Positions 23,433 to 31,508 of a stretch of 52,973 nt of DNA are shown here, in pieces (within the stretch, counting starts at the first letter, position 1; each line of letters begins with the position of its first letter). The translations under genes were made by a program, and so were the position numbers. The notes beneath the pieces were generated by a model. That model searched no databases. It was not told the origin of the DNA and was given only the letters and a program-made list of their open reading frames with translations. Source of the DNA: Lacrimispora amygdalina (GTDB lineage: Bacteria; Bacillota; Clostridia; Lachnospirales; Lachnospiraceae); assembly GCF_003432035.1 (NCBI RefSeq), contig NZ_QOHO01000059.1, positions 1 to 52,973 of the forward strand. Direction: 5' to 3'.

Positions 23433-25508
23433 TTATAACAGAGAAAATGGCAAATTTAATTCTTCTGTTCCTTTTAATATAAATTTTCCGTCTTCTATAA
23501 TCAGAGTCCGTTTCCCATCTGCACAGACAGTTTCAATTCTGTCCAGTTCTGCATAAGGTATTGTAATATCCGTATGACAGTTAAAATATGCCTTGGAAGC
23601 ATCCTCTTTTCGGAGAGCAGAAATCTCATTTTCTTTCGCAATAATCTCTTTGCCATTGGGGTTATAAAACCGGCTGTCTTCCGACCAGCTGTAACACGTA
23701 TCTCCAACTGCAAAATGAGGTCCCATTTTCTCCACAATTAATATTGGAAGCTTGTCAAGAATATCAAATTTTCTGGCCATGGCGTAAGCAGTTGTATTGG
23801 TTCCGATGGCAAACTCTCCCATGGGAAGTGTGTCATGGTTCTTTAAAATCACCTGCCTGATCAGTTCTTTTCCTTCCTTTGGATCTTCAAAATTACTGCA
23901 GGAATAGTCTTTAATCATGCCGTTTTCAAACGTCATAACCAGATCCTTAAACTGGAAATCAGTTATATAAACCGTGCTGACCTCTAAAACACCATTGGTT
24001 CCGGCAAGTCTTGGTGACGTAAATACTTCCCCAAGAGGAATGTTCACATCAGCCACGCAGTTTTCAAAATTAGTCTCTTTTTCTTTATCTTTTAAATGAT
24101 GAAGCGCTACTGTCAGGCGGGTCTTATTCGTCCCTTTCCCTGTGATTTCTACATATTCTGCTTCATCCAGCGCATCAATTATGGTTTGCTGAAGACCTTT
24201 GTACTTTTCATAATCCAGGGTGTTGATCGCAATGGTCTCGTTAAATATTTCTTCAAAATTATCACCGATCTCAGGAACGGGAAATGCAATAATGGTGAAG
24301 CTGGTCTCATCACCGGGAACATATTGATTCAAAATTCCAGCAGTATCACCTGCCATTTCCACTGCAAGTTTCTCCTGTTTGGGATCCAGGCGGCAGGCTT
24401 CTCCTTTATTAACCGGATGAAAGCCTTCTCTGCCAAATGTCTCAATGACTGCAGGTCCTGCATAGCCGGCTGCCAGGTCTTTGTACATTTCGTATGCAAC
24501 CTTCAGCACCGATGCTTTTCTGTCCTTAAATGCCTTGTTGATGTAGATGGCATCATCATAACGGTGGTCATAATCATACTGGCGGTTTGGAGAAGTCGAG
24601 TAATAACCGGATTTTCGTCCGGCATTGGTATTTACCGCCCAGACAGCCGCACGGCATAAAATCACGTTAAGCCCCAGCTGTTCAAAATTCTCCATGGCAT
24701 ATTTGACCATACGTTCAAATCCAAGCTCATAACGGATCTGGACCACTTTTTTCTTTGATAAATCTCTGCCCATTACCTCAAAGCCCTTTTTGTAACCTTC
24801 CGTGTAAGTATCCGCCATCAGACGGACGGTCTCCTCCGGAAGAGAATTTAAATAATCCGCAACTTTAACTTCTGTTTCCGAAATATATTCACCAAAGCGG
24901 TAAAGATAACGAAGATCGGTTAAGTCACTGTCCCGGATAATATCTGCTGCAAAGGAAAGGGAAGGGTCTAACCCTTCTCTGACACGATAGGTCACTGTAT
25001 GATCGGTGTAATCACTGACGAACCAGTAAATCACCTCTTTTACAGAAGCCACCTCCGGCACTCCTTCTTCAAACATATTATAAATTTCGATTAAAGTTTC
25101 GTTTAAAATCGTAATATCCGTCAGCCTGTTTTCATGAACAAAAACAATATCGCCTCTGATTTCCTTATACAGGTAGCAAAGAAGCTGCCCGTATCCATCA
25201 CTCAGTTTTTTCACAGCATAAGCCGGATTTGCATAGCTGGTTTCATAAGCATCCGGAAGAATGTCCTCATAAAATTTCCTGTTCCATTCTTTTAACTCTT
25301 CCAGGGAAGCCGTGTTGTGCTTTCCTTCCTTTAAATAATCCAGGTACTCACCCATAACACAGATAAATGCAGCTGTCCTTGTGAAATAATCATGAAACGG
25401 CTGTGCCACTGTCTGTTCTGAGGCTATCTGGCCGATCCGCTCCATGGAAAGCAGGAATCGTTCCATAATTCCTTCATTTTCCTGTTTAAACATCTCTCTA
25501 TAATCCAT
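23433..25508 (-). CDS. M29-like aminopeptidase with long N-terminal extension
   Basis: The C-terminal part resembles M29 aminopeptidases: GEVFTSPRLAGTNG near 490, GEFAIGTNT near 564, a Glu/His segment EKMGPHFAVGD near 592 and HTDITIP near 643, which match the metal-binding order of that family. Typical M29 enzymes have about 410 residues. This one has 691, the extra length being a mostly helical N-terminal region of unknown role. It would be a cytosolic metal peptidase that trims peptides from the N-terminus. AAAGGGG lies before the ATG. It follows VanZ and DUF6142 genes on the same strand. Confidence 0.75.
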   Translation of the reverse strand: MDYREMFKQENEGIMERFLLSMERIGQIASEQTVAQPFHDYFTRTAAFICVMGEYLDYLKEGKHNTASLEELKEWNRKFYEDILPDAYETSYANPAYAVKKLSDGYGQLLCYLYKEIRGDIVFVHENRLTDITILNETLIEIYNMFEEGVPEVASVKEVIYWFVSDYTDHTVTYRVREGLDPSLSFAADIIRDSDLTDLRYLYRFGEYISETEVKVADYLNSLPEETVRLMADTYTEGYKKGFEVMGRDLSKKKVVQIRYELGFERMVKYAMENFEQLGLNVILCRAAVWAVNTNAGRKSGYYSTSPNRQYDYDHRYDDAIYINKAFKDRKASVLKVAYEMYKDLAAGYAGPAVIETFGREGFHPVNKGEACRLDPKQEKLAVEMAGDTAGILNQYVPGDETSFTIIAFPVPEIGDNFEEIFNETIAINTLDYEKYKGLQQTIIDALDEAEYVEITGKGTNKTRLTVALHHLKDKEKETNFENCVADVNIPLGEVFTSPRLAGTNGVLEVSTVYITDFQFKDLVMTFENGMIKDYSCSNFEDPKEGKELIRQVILKNHDTLPMGEFAIGTNTTAYAMARKFDILDKLPILIVEKMGPHFAVGDTCYSWSEDSRFYNPNGKEIIAKENEISALRKEDASKAYFNCHTDITIPYAELDRIETVCADGKRTLIIEDGKFILKGTEELNLPFSLL

Positions 25509-25512
25509 TTTT

Positions 25513-25833
25513 TTACCCCTTTATGCCTATAATAAGAAGAACTGCCCAAAAAATAACCAGTAAAGCGCTGATGCCAATACCGATCTTGGACAATATGTAC
25601 TTTTTTTCTTTTTCAAAGAAAGACAGAACACCATAAAACAGGGAAAAGATAGAAATCAACATGCTGCAAAAGCAGACAGCCGCAACATTTAACTGCGCCT
25701 GCCCGGCAGTAATTGCAGCGCTGGATATTCCAAGAACCCCTAAAGCCAGTGCTCCCAAAGCCAGTCCTAACGATAGAAAACTTTTTTTAGCATAAGGCTT
25801 TCTAATGTAGGACACTTTTTTCTGCTTTCCCAC
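25513..25833 (-). CDS. small membrane protein (DUF6142-like)
   Basis: A 106-residue protein with a basic N-terminus and three hydrophobic helices (about 20-40, 50-70 and 83-104). Start is GTG with AGGAGG seven bases upstream. It overlaps the vanZ-like gene by 32 bases and ends four bases before the aminopeptidase gene, so the three are probably cotranscribed. I place it in the DUF6142 group from its shape and Lachnospiraceae context; no function is known. Confidence 0.65.
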   Translation of the reverse strand: MGKQKKVSYIRKPYAKKSFLSLGLALGALALGVLGISSAAITAGQAQLNVAAVCFCSMLISIFSLFYGVLSFFEKEKKYILSKIGIGISALLVIFWAVLLIIGIKG

Positions 25834-26293
25834 GCCTCATCCTCCTTACTCTTATGTGCTGTACTATTTTATACAGGATATATCCCAACATTCCTCCCAG
25901 CGAGTTTAAAATCATGTCATCTACATCAAAACTTCCCACCCTGAAAACAAGCTGGGTGGTTTCAATGCAGAGGCTGAATAAAAAACTGAGCAGCATTGTA
26001 TTGAAAAAACGGCGGCTCCTGCGGCTTATGACCGGAAGGAAAAAACCAAAAGGCATGAAACCCGCTATATTCCCAACAATGTTTAAGAGGAAAGCCCGAA
26101 AGCCAACTACACGTCGGTAAATAATGAACCGCTTAATTTCCTTCAGGGGGATCAGGTTATAAGCGTATTCCTCCCGTATATGACCACCTCTTCCAAAATA
26201 ATCCGAGAAAAACAGAAAGTACGCCAAAAAGATCAGGTAAATTATAAAAATCACCCAACCAAACTTCTGCCGTTTCGTCGCATTTTTAATCAT
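25802..26293 (-). CDS. VanZ-like membrane protein
   Basis: A 163-residue membrane protein of the VanZ family: an N-terminal helix (WVIFIIYLIFLAYFLFF), NLIPLKEIKRF, NIVGNIAGFMPFGFFLP and the closing FDVDDMILNSLGGMLGY motif. VanZ in enterococci gives low teicoplanin resistance, but most family members, including this one by context, have no known role. GGAG lies five bases before the ATG. Confidence 0.85.
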   Translation of the reverse strand: MIKNATKRQKFGWVIFIIYLIFLAYFLFFSDYFGRGGHIREEYAYNLIPLKEIKRFIIYRRVVGFRAFLLNIVGNIAGFMPFGFFLPVISRRSRRFFNTMLLSFLFSLCIETTQLVFRVGSFDVDDMILNSLGGMLGYILYKIVQHIRVRRMRRGKAEKSVLH

Positions 26294-26373
26294 AACAGCT
26301 CCATCTTTATCCAGAAAGGAGAGAGCTGCCTAAGATCCATGGATTCAGACAGCCGCCACTCCTGAGATAACGG

Positions 26374-26523
26374 TTAAAATGTAATTTCAGATTTTCTTTT
26401 CAGTAATATTGCTCCGTTAATGATTGATATAATACCGGCAGCAAGTCCCACAGCAGTCACTATAATTCCAACAACAATGTTTAATGCACCTGCGTTTCTC
26501 ATGGTTTTATATACTCGTTCCAT
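26374..26523 (-). CDS. 49-residue single-pass membrane protein
   Basis: A short frame with AAGGAG upstream: ATG at 26523, TAA at 26374. One hydrophobic stretch (about residues 12-41, IVVGIIVTAVGLAAGIIS and on) is followed by a basic LLKRKSE tail. Its ribosome site overlaps the pyrE stop, so it is probably read from the pyr operon. No family is recognised; size, ribosome site and tight fit behind pyrE argue that it is real. Confidence 0.6.
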   Translation of the reverse strand: MERVYKTMRNAGALNIVVGIIVTAVGLAAGIISIINGAILLKRKSEITF

Positions 26524-26535
26524 ATCCTACTCTCC

Positions 26536-27213
26536 TTATTTTACGCCATAAACTTCATAATAATCATCAATCGCTTCTTTTAATGCATCATCAATGAGGA
26601 TTCTTCCTTTGTATTCACGGTTATGAAGATGTCCGGTCACTTCCGCCATGGTCACGATAGCAGATGCCTTAAAACCATATTTTTCACGGATCTCATCAAG
26701 TGCACTCTGCTCTCCTTTTCCCTTTTCCATACGGTTCAGGGAAACCATAAGCCCCAGAATTGTCACATCCCCCTGTGCCTTGATGATCGGAAAAGTCTCC
26801 TCAATTGACTTTCCGGATGTGGTCACATCTTCAATAATGACTACCCTGTCTCCATCCTTAATGGGACTTCCAAGAAGGATTCCGGCATCTCCGCCATGGT
26901 CTTTTTCTTCTTTTCTGTTGGAACAGTATTTAATCTCCTTTCCATATAATTCATGAAAGGCGATTGCAGTTGCAACGCTTAAAGGAATTCCTTTATAAGC
27001 CGGTCCGAACAGCACATCAAAATCTGTACCAAAATTATCATGAATTGCTTTGGCATAATACTCTCCCAGCTTCTTTAACTGTGCTCCTGTTACATAAGAA
27101 CCTGCATTCATGAAAAACGGGGACTTTCTTCCGCTTTTCAATGTAAAACTCCCAAATTTAAGAACATCGCTGTCCACCATAAATTCAATAAATTCCTGCT
27201 TATACTGTTCCAT
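26536..27213 (-). CDS. pyrE: orotate phosphoribosyltransferase
   Basis: Makes orotidine monophosphate from orotate and PRPP. The PRPP-binding loop VVIIEDVTTSGKSI is visible, with the mobile lysine-rich NRKEEKDHGG before it. 225 residues. The start at 27213 has GAGGAC upstream; a TTG at 27234 is in frame but lacks a ribosome site. It follows pyrD by 32 bases in the order pyrF-K-D-E. Confidence 0.95.
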   Translation of the reverse strand: MEQYKQEFIEFMVDSDVLKFGSFTLKSGRKSPFFMNAGSYVTGAQLKKLGEYYAKAIHDNFGTDFDVLFGPAYKGIPLSVATAIAFHELYGKEIKYCSNRKEEKDHGGDAGILLGSPIKDGDRVVIIEDVTTSGKSIEETFPIIKAQGDVTILGLMVSLNRMEKGKGEQSALDEIREKYGFKASAIVTMAEVTGHLHNREYKGRILIDDALKEAIDDYYEVYGVK

Positions 27214-27245
27214 TTTGCTGTCCTCTCTATTCAAAAATCGTTCTG

Positions 27246-28148
27246 TTACCGTACGGCACCGATCAGTTCGTTTATGTCTTCCACCTGATATTTCATCATA
27301 TAATCTTCCATCCCCTCAATGATTTCCACAGTTGCATAGGGGTTTACAAAGTTCGCAGTTCCAACAGAAACCGCTGTGGCACCGGCAAGAATAAATTCCA
27401 GGGCATCCTCAGCAGTCATGATTCCTCCCATTCCAATAATCGGAATTTTAACTGCACACGCCGCCTGATAAACCATACGTACTGCAACCGGCTTGATTGC
27501 AGGTCCGGATAACCCGCCTGTCTTATTGGCAACTGCAAATGCCCGGCGGTTTACATCAATCTTCATTCCTGTAAGCGTATTAATCATAGATAAAACGTCT
27601 GCTCCGCCAGCTTCGGCTGCTTTTGCCATAACGGTAATATCAGTTACATTGGGACTCAGCTTCATAATGACCGGCTGCTTTGCATACTTTTTTACTTCTC
27701 TTGTTATGGCTTCCACTGCTTTTGGATCCTGGCCAAATGCAATTCCGCCCTCTTTCACATTGGGGCAGGAAATGTTAATCTCCAGCATATCCACCGGCTC
27801 ATGGGAAAGCCGCTCCACCACTTCGATATAATCTTCCGTAGTCTTTCCGCAGACATTGACAATGATTTTTGTATCATATTGCTTTAAGAAGGGAATATCA
27901 CGTTCAATAAATACATCCATTCCCGGGTTTTGAAGACCAATGGCATTAATCATTCCACCATAGGTTTCTGCAATTCTGGGAGTTGGATTGCCTGTCCAGG
28001 GAATATTGGCCACGCCTTTCGTGACTACTGCTCCCAAGCGGTTTAAATCCACAAGCTCGCTGTATTCTTCACCGGAACCAAAGGTACCTGAGGCAGTCAT
28101 AACCGGATTTTTTAATTCCACACCGGCAAGATTTACTTTCATATTCAT
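27246..28148 (-). CDS. pyrD: dihydroorotate dehydrogenase, NAD-dependent catalytic subunit
   Basis: Class 1B PyrD oxidises dihydroorotate to orotate, with FMN, and passes electrons to PyrK. Visible: PVMTASGTFGSGEEY at the N-terminus, the catalytic Cys in NISCPNVKEGG and the FMN loop IGMGGI. At 300 residues it matches the B-type. Its ATG follows the pyrK stop directly (TAG ATG), so the two subunits are made together. Confidence 0.95.
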   Translation of the reverse strand: MNMKVNLAGVELKNPVMTASGTFGSGEEYSELVDLNRLGAVVTKGVANIPWTGNPTPRIAETYGGMINAIGLQNPGMDVFIERDIPFLKQYDTKIIVNVCGKTTEDYIEVVERLSHEPVDMLEINISCPNVKEGGIAFGQDPKAVEAITREVKKYAKQPVIMKLSPNVTDITVMAKAAEAGGADVLSMINTLTGMKIDVNRRAFAVANKTGGLSGPAIKPVAVRMVYQAACAVKIPIIGMGGIMTAEDALEFILAGATAVSVGTANFVNPYATVEIIEGMEDYMMKYQVEDINELIGAVR

Positions 28149-28925
28149 CTAGAATTCAACCTCCTCAGCCTTAAATACCGGACCGTCTTTACAGACTCTT
28201 TTATTATGAACCATGGAATGTTCATCTCTGTCACTGCTTTTGCAGACACAGGCAAGACATGCACCGATTCCGCAGGCCATCTTTTCCTCCAGGGAAAGAT
28301 AGCATTCGATATGATTTTCCAAAGCATATGCCTTTAAGGATTTTAACATGGGAGTAGGGCCGCATGCAAAAATCACATCGCTTCGTAAGCCATGCTCTCT
28401 GATCGCATCCATAACATTCCCCCTGGTTCCGGCAGTTCCGCTTTCTGTGGCAGGAAATGTATCTCCATAAGGCAGAAACTCTTCATTCAAAAACAGCTCG
28501 TCCCTGTATCCTAAAACCATCTGCTTTGTACAGGAAAGATTTTTCGCCAGTTCTAACATAGGCGGAATCCCGATGCCTCCTCCGATTAACAGCGCCTTCT
28601 TTCCCGAAGTCCCTGCTTCCAGAGGAAATCCGTTCCCCAAAGGCCCCATGACAGTTATGGGATCGCCTGTCTTATAACGGGAAAATTCTTCTGTTCCTCC
28701 GCCTGCAATGCGGTACACAATTCTTAAAAGCCCTTTATCCCGGTTTGTTTCACAGATACTGATGGGACGGGGCAGTAACTTTGAACTGTCCCCGGTATAC
28801 ACGGAAATGAACTGTCCCGGCTTAGCCTGGTCAGTGATTTCCTTAGCGTCGATCCACATGCTGTATACACCGTCTGCAAGCCTGGTCTGGCTGGCGACTG
28901 CTGCCGTAATTTTTATTTTACCCAT
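28149..28925 (-). CDS. pyrK: dihydroorotate dehydrogenase electron transfer subunit
   Basis: PyrK carries FAD and a [2Fe-2S] cluster and links PyrD to NAD. Visible: the FAD site RPISICETNRD, the nucleotide fold GGGIGIPPMLELAK, and the cluster cysteines in ACGIGACLACVC followed by a further Cys in KRVCKDGPVF. 258 residues. It lies nine bases after pyrF. Confidence 0.95.
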   Translation of the reverse strand: MGKIKITAAVASQTRLADGVYSMWIDAKEITDQAKPGQFISVYTGDSSKLLPRPISICETNRDKGLLRIVYRIAGGGTEEFSRYKTGDPITVMGPLGNGFPLEAGTSGKKALLIGGGIGIPPMLELAKNLSCTKQMVLGYRDELFLNEEFLPYGDTFPATESGTAGTRGNVMDAIREHGLRSDVIFACGPTPMLKSLKAYALENHIECYLSLEEKMACGIGACLACVCKSSDRDEHSMVHNKRVCKDGPVFKAEEVEF

Positions 28926-28934
28926 GTTCTCCCC

Positions 28935-29852
28935 CTATAAAACCCGGTTAATATCAGAAACCATATCAATCACGGCCTGTCTGGAAGCTTCTCCAAAATG
29001 CTCGGGACCGAATTTCTTATATGCATCCTGTTTATAGGCAGCAATGATACCTCTTGAAGAATTCACGATTGCTCCAAGACCATCTTTATTAAAACATGGC
29101 TTTAAATCCTCTGCGGTTCCTCCCTGGGCTCCATAGCCAGGCACAAGGAAATAGGTGTTTGGCATCAGCTTTCTTAATACAGCGCTCATCTCAGGATAGG
29201 TGGCTCCTACCACTGCACCAATATTGCTGTATGTGCCATCCATACAATCCGCTCCCCATTCCACGACCTTTTTCGCAACGTGTTCATAAAGAGGTGCTCC
29301 GTCTATCAGGCGGTCCTGAAATTCTCCGCTGGACGGATTGGAGGTTTTGACCAGAACAAAAAGACCTTTGTCCTCTTCTTTGCATACATCAACAAAGGGA
29401 GCAATGCCATCTGTTCCAAGATAGGGGTTGACTGTAAGAAAATCTGTATGAAATGCCGTAAGAATCTTAGAACCCACCTTCACTTTTCCGATATGCGCCA
29501 TAGCATAGGCTGCAGATGTGGAACCAATATCCCCTCTTTTCGCATCTCCTATGACGATAAGTCCCTTCTCCTGGCAATATTTAACCGTTCTGTCGTATAC
29601 CTTTAAGCCTTCAATCCCGAACTGCTCATACATGGCTATCTGCGGTTTTACGGAGGGAATCAGATCATAAACATGATCCACAATTTCTTTATTGAACTGC
29701 CAGATTGCTTCTGCAGCACCCTCTAATGTCTCACCCAGTTCATGAAATGCCTTCTCTGTTACGTGATCGGGAATATAGCTTAGCATTGGATCAAGTCCCA
29801 CACAAACCGGTGCATTTGTTTTTTGAATTCTGTCAATTAATTGCCTGATCAT
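28935..29852 (-). CDS. pyrF: orotidine 5'-phosphate decarboxylase (class 2)
   Basis: Decarboxylates OMP to UMP, the last step of UMP synthesis. VCVGLDP at the start, the catalytic DAKRGDIGST motif and PGYGAQGG near the end are visible. At 305 residues it is the longer PyrF-2 type. It lies 54 bases after the ykgJ-like gene and starts the pyr set proper. No PyrR binding site or attenuator was seen in the short gap. pyrB, pyrC and pyrAA/AB are not in the window. Confidence 0.94.
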   Translation of the reverse strand: MIRQLIDRIQKTNAPVCVGLDPMLSYIPDHVTEKAFHELGETLEGAAEAIWQFNKEIVDHVYDLIPSVKPQIAMYEQFGIEGLKVYDRTVKYCQEKGLIVIGDAKRGDIGSTSAAYAMAHIGKVKVGSKILTAFHTDFLTVNPYLGTDGIAPFVDVCKEEDKGLFVLVKTSNPSSGEFQDRLIDGAPLYEHVAKKVVEWGADCMDGTYSNIGAVVGATYPEMSAVLRKLMPNTYFLVPGYGAQGGTAEDLKPCFNKDGLGAIVNSSRGIIAAYKQDAYKKFGPEHFGEASRQAVIDMVSDINRVL

Positions 29853-29906
29853 GTCTTCCTCCTCGGTTCTCTTCGCCCTTATTTTTCTCTATTCTTACCA
29901 ATTCTA

Positions 29907-30563
29907 TCATAAGAAAGTTACAGCTTCAAGCCTTTTGCCAAACTGATCATAAAAATCCTGTTCTTTCTCATAAGGGGTAAAATAAAACATTTTCAGAACA
30001 TTCATGCTCACCTGACTGGTAAATGTTGGATCATTCTTCTTTTGAATCTCATTTTCTGCTTTCTTTAATAAATCATGCCAATCTGCAATAAATTTGTAGT
30101 AACGTTTTCCATCGGGATTGTCCATCCAGCTGCGTACTTTTACCTTGGTTCTGTTTTTCTTCGGACATTCATAAATCTGGAGAAAATACCGGATTCCCTC
30201 ATCTTCATAAATTCTTCCCAGAGGGAACAGACGGCAGATGCCAGGGCGGAACGGGTGAACGCTGCACCGGCCCAGGCAATCCAGAAATCCGCATGGTTCT
30301 CCTTCTCCCGTCATGCGGATGTTGGGAAGAACAATTCCGTCCACAACATTTAATTCCACGTTATCCTGAAGCAGCACTTCAAACGTGCAGTTAAGCCCCT
30401 TTGTGAGCCGGAACACATCAAGGGGGTCGAGCACAATTGAGGTGCCCATTCCCTTGCAGCAGGCAGAACAGCCGCTGCAGTCTCCACAGTCAGCTTTTAC
30501 CAGGTCGTTTAATTCATACATTTTACCATCTGAAATATCTCTTATATCAATTTCCCGCTTCAT
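29907..30563 (-). CDS. YkgJ-like cysteine cluster protein
   Basis: A 218-residue protein of the YkgJ / zinc-or-iron-chelating group. The N-terminal cluster is CGDCSGCSACC with further cysteines in PCGFLDCLGRCSVHPFRPGICR and YECPKK. Eight or more conserved Cys suggest a metal site, but no reaction is proven for this family. It may share a transcript with pyrF, 54 bases downstream. Confidence 0.8.
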   Translation of the reverse strand: MKREIDIRDISDGKMYELNDLVKADCGDCSGCSACCKGMGTSIVLDPLDVFRLTKGLNCTFEVLLQDNVELNVVDGIVLPNIRMTGEGEPCGFLDCLGRCSVHPFRPGICRLFPLGRIYEDEGIRYFLQIYECPKKNRTKVKVRSWMDNPDGKRYYKFIADWHDLLKKAENEIQKKNDPTFTSQVSMNVLKMFYFTPYEKEQDFYDQFGKRLEAVTFL

Positions 30564-30646
30564 GATTTCTTCCTCACTTCTCCATAGTAACCAAACAGTG
30601 TCATTCTATCATCTTCTGACATTTGAATAAAGTCATAATGCGAAAA

Positions 30647-30680
30647 AAAGAGAAGATTTTATATAGCATATCTTCTCTTT
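30647..30680 (-). terminator. terminator of the pepF-nitroreductase transcript
   Basis: AAAGAGAAGAT / ATCTTCTCTTT stem with seven T following on the minus strand. Confidence 0.85.
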
Positions 30681-30700
30681 GGTTCTGTCATGAAGCTTTC

Positions 30701-31474
30701 TCATAATTTATATTCCTTTAAATATGCAGTGGCAACATACGCACCGCTTTTGTATGACTTCTTTTCCATCGCTTTATCCGCTTCCAGACTGACATTGATC
30801 CACATCTCTTCCGCTGCAATGGCCAGATGGGAAAGCATAATTCCCACACTGATCTCCCTCAGAGAAAGCAGATATGGCGAAGGCAGAAATTCTCTGCAGG
30901 AAAAAACATATATTTTGTCATGATAAACAATGAACCGCCATGGCTGGGTATTCATAACAGACGGAGCAAGCCGTACCGCCTTTAAAATATTCTTCACAGA
31001 CTCTCCTGCTTCCTCCTTAAACACACACAATTCCTTTAAGGGCAGACGTCTGGCCGTTGCAGGATCACGATAAAGCAATGTTTTCGGATAACCGAAAGCA
31101 ATGGCAATTACCTGTTTAAACCCTGCTGGAGCCGGCTTAACTGTCTTAACACTGGCAAGGTAGCATGTTCCCAGACCCTTTCCTGTCATATATAATAAAA
31201 CCGGCTCCATAATGTATCCGGCATTGACAAGATATCCCTCCTTCTCCTCCGAATAAAGCACCAGATAATAGGGGGCCTCCACCTTCCATAACCCCTTTGG
31301 CGAAAGATCCTCTTGTGTATTGTCACATATCTCCATCTTTACTTTAATGTCGCCGTACAACCTTGAAACGCAATCCCCAAAATAAAGAATATCCCTTTTC
31401 AGCTGCTCTGGAACCGGTTCTTTCTTATACTTTTTAATGGATCTTCTCTTAAATATCATCTGATACAGATTCAT
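30701..31474 (-). CDS. nitroreductase family protein (TM1586-like)
   Basis: A 257-residue flavin-fold protein. The N-terminal half starts with the family RRSIKKYKKEPVP motif, and the middle carries LAPSVMNTQPWRF, the FMN-binding segment of nitroreductases. The two-lobed length matches the putative TM nitroreductase group. Such proteins use NAD(P)H and FMN on unknown electron acceptors. It lies 34 bases after pepF with a strong ribosome site, so the two are cotranscribed. Confidence 0.82.
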   Translation of the reverse strand: MNLYQMIFKRRSIKKYKKEPVPEQLKRDILYFGDCVSRLYGDIKVKMEICDNTQEDLSPKGLWKVEAPYYLVLYSEEKEGYLVNAGYIMEPVLLYMTGKGLGTCYLASVKTVKPAPAGFKQVIAIAFGYPKTLLYRDPATARRLPLKELCVFKEEAGESVKNILKAVRLAPSVMNTQPWRFIVYHDKIYVFSCREFLPSPYLLSLREISVGIMLSHLAIAAEEMWINVSLEADKAMEKKSYKSGAYVATAYLKEYKL

Positions 31475-31508
31475 ACCTGCTCCCCTCTCCTCTATCCGGA
31501 AATCAGTT

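Noticed and set aside
24096-24659. 187-residue open frame antisense to the aminopeptidase gene
   Set aside because: It lies fully inside a gene with clear family motifs, has no ribosome site and shows no protein-like domain.
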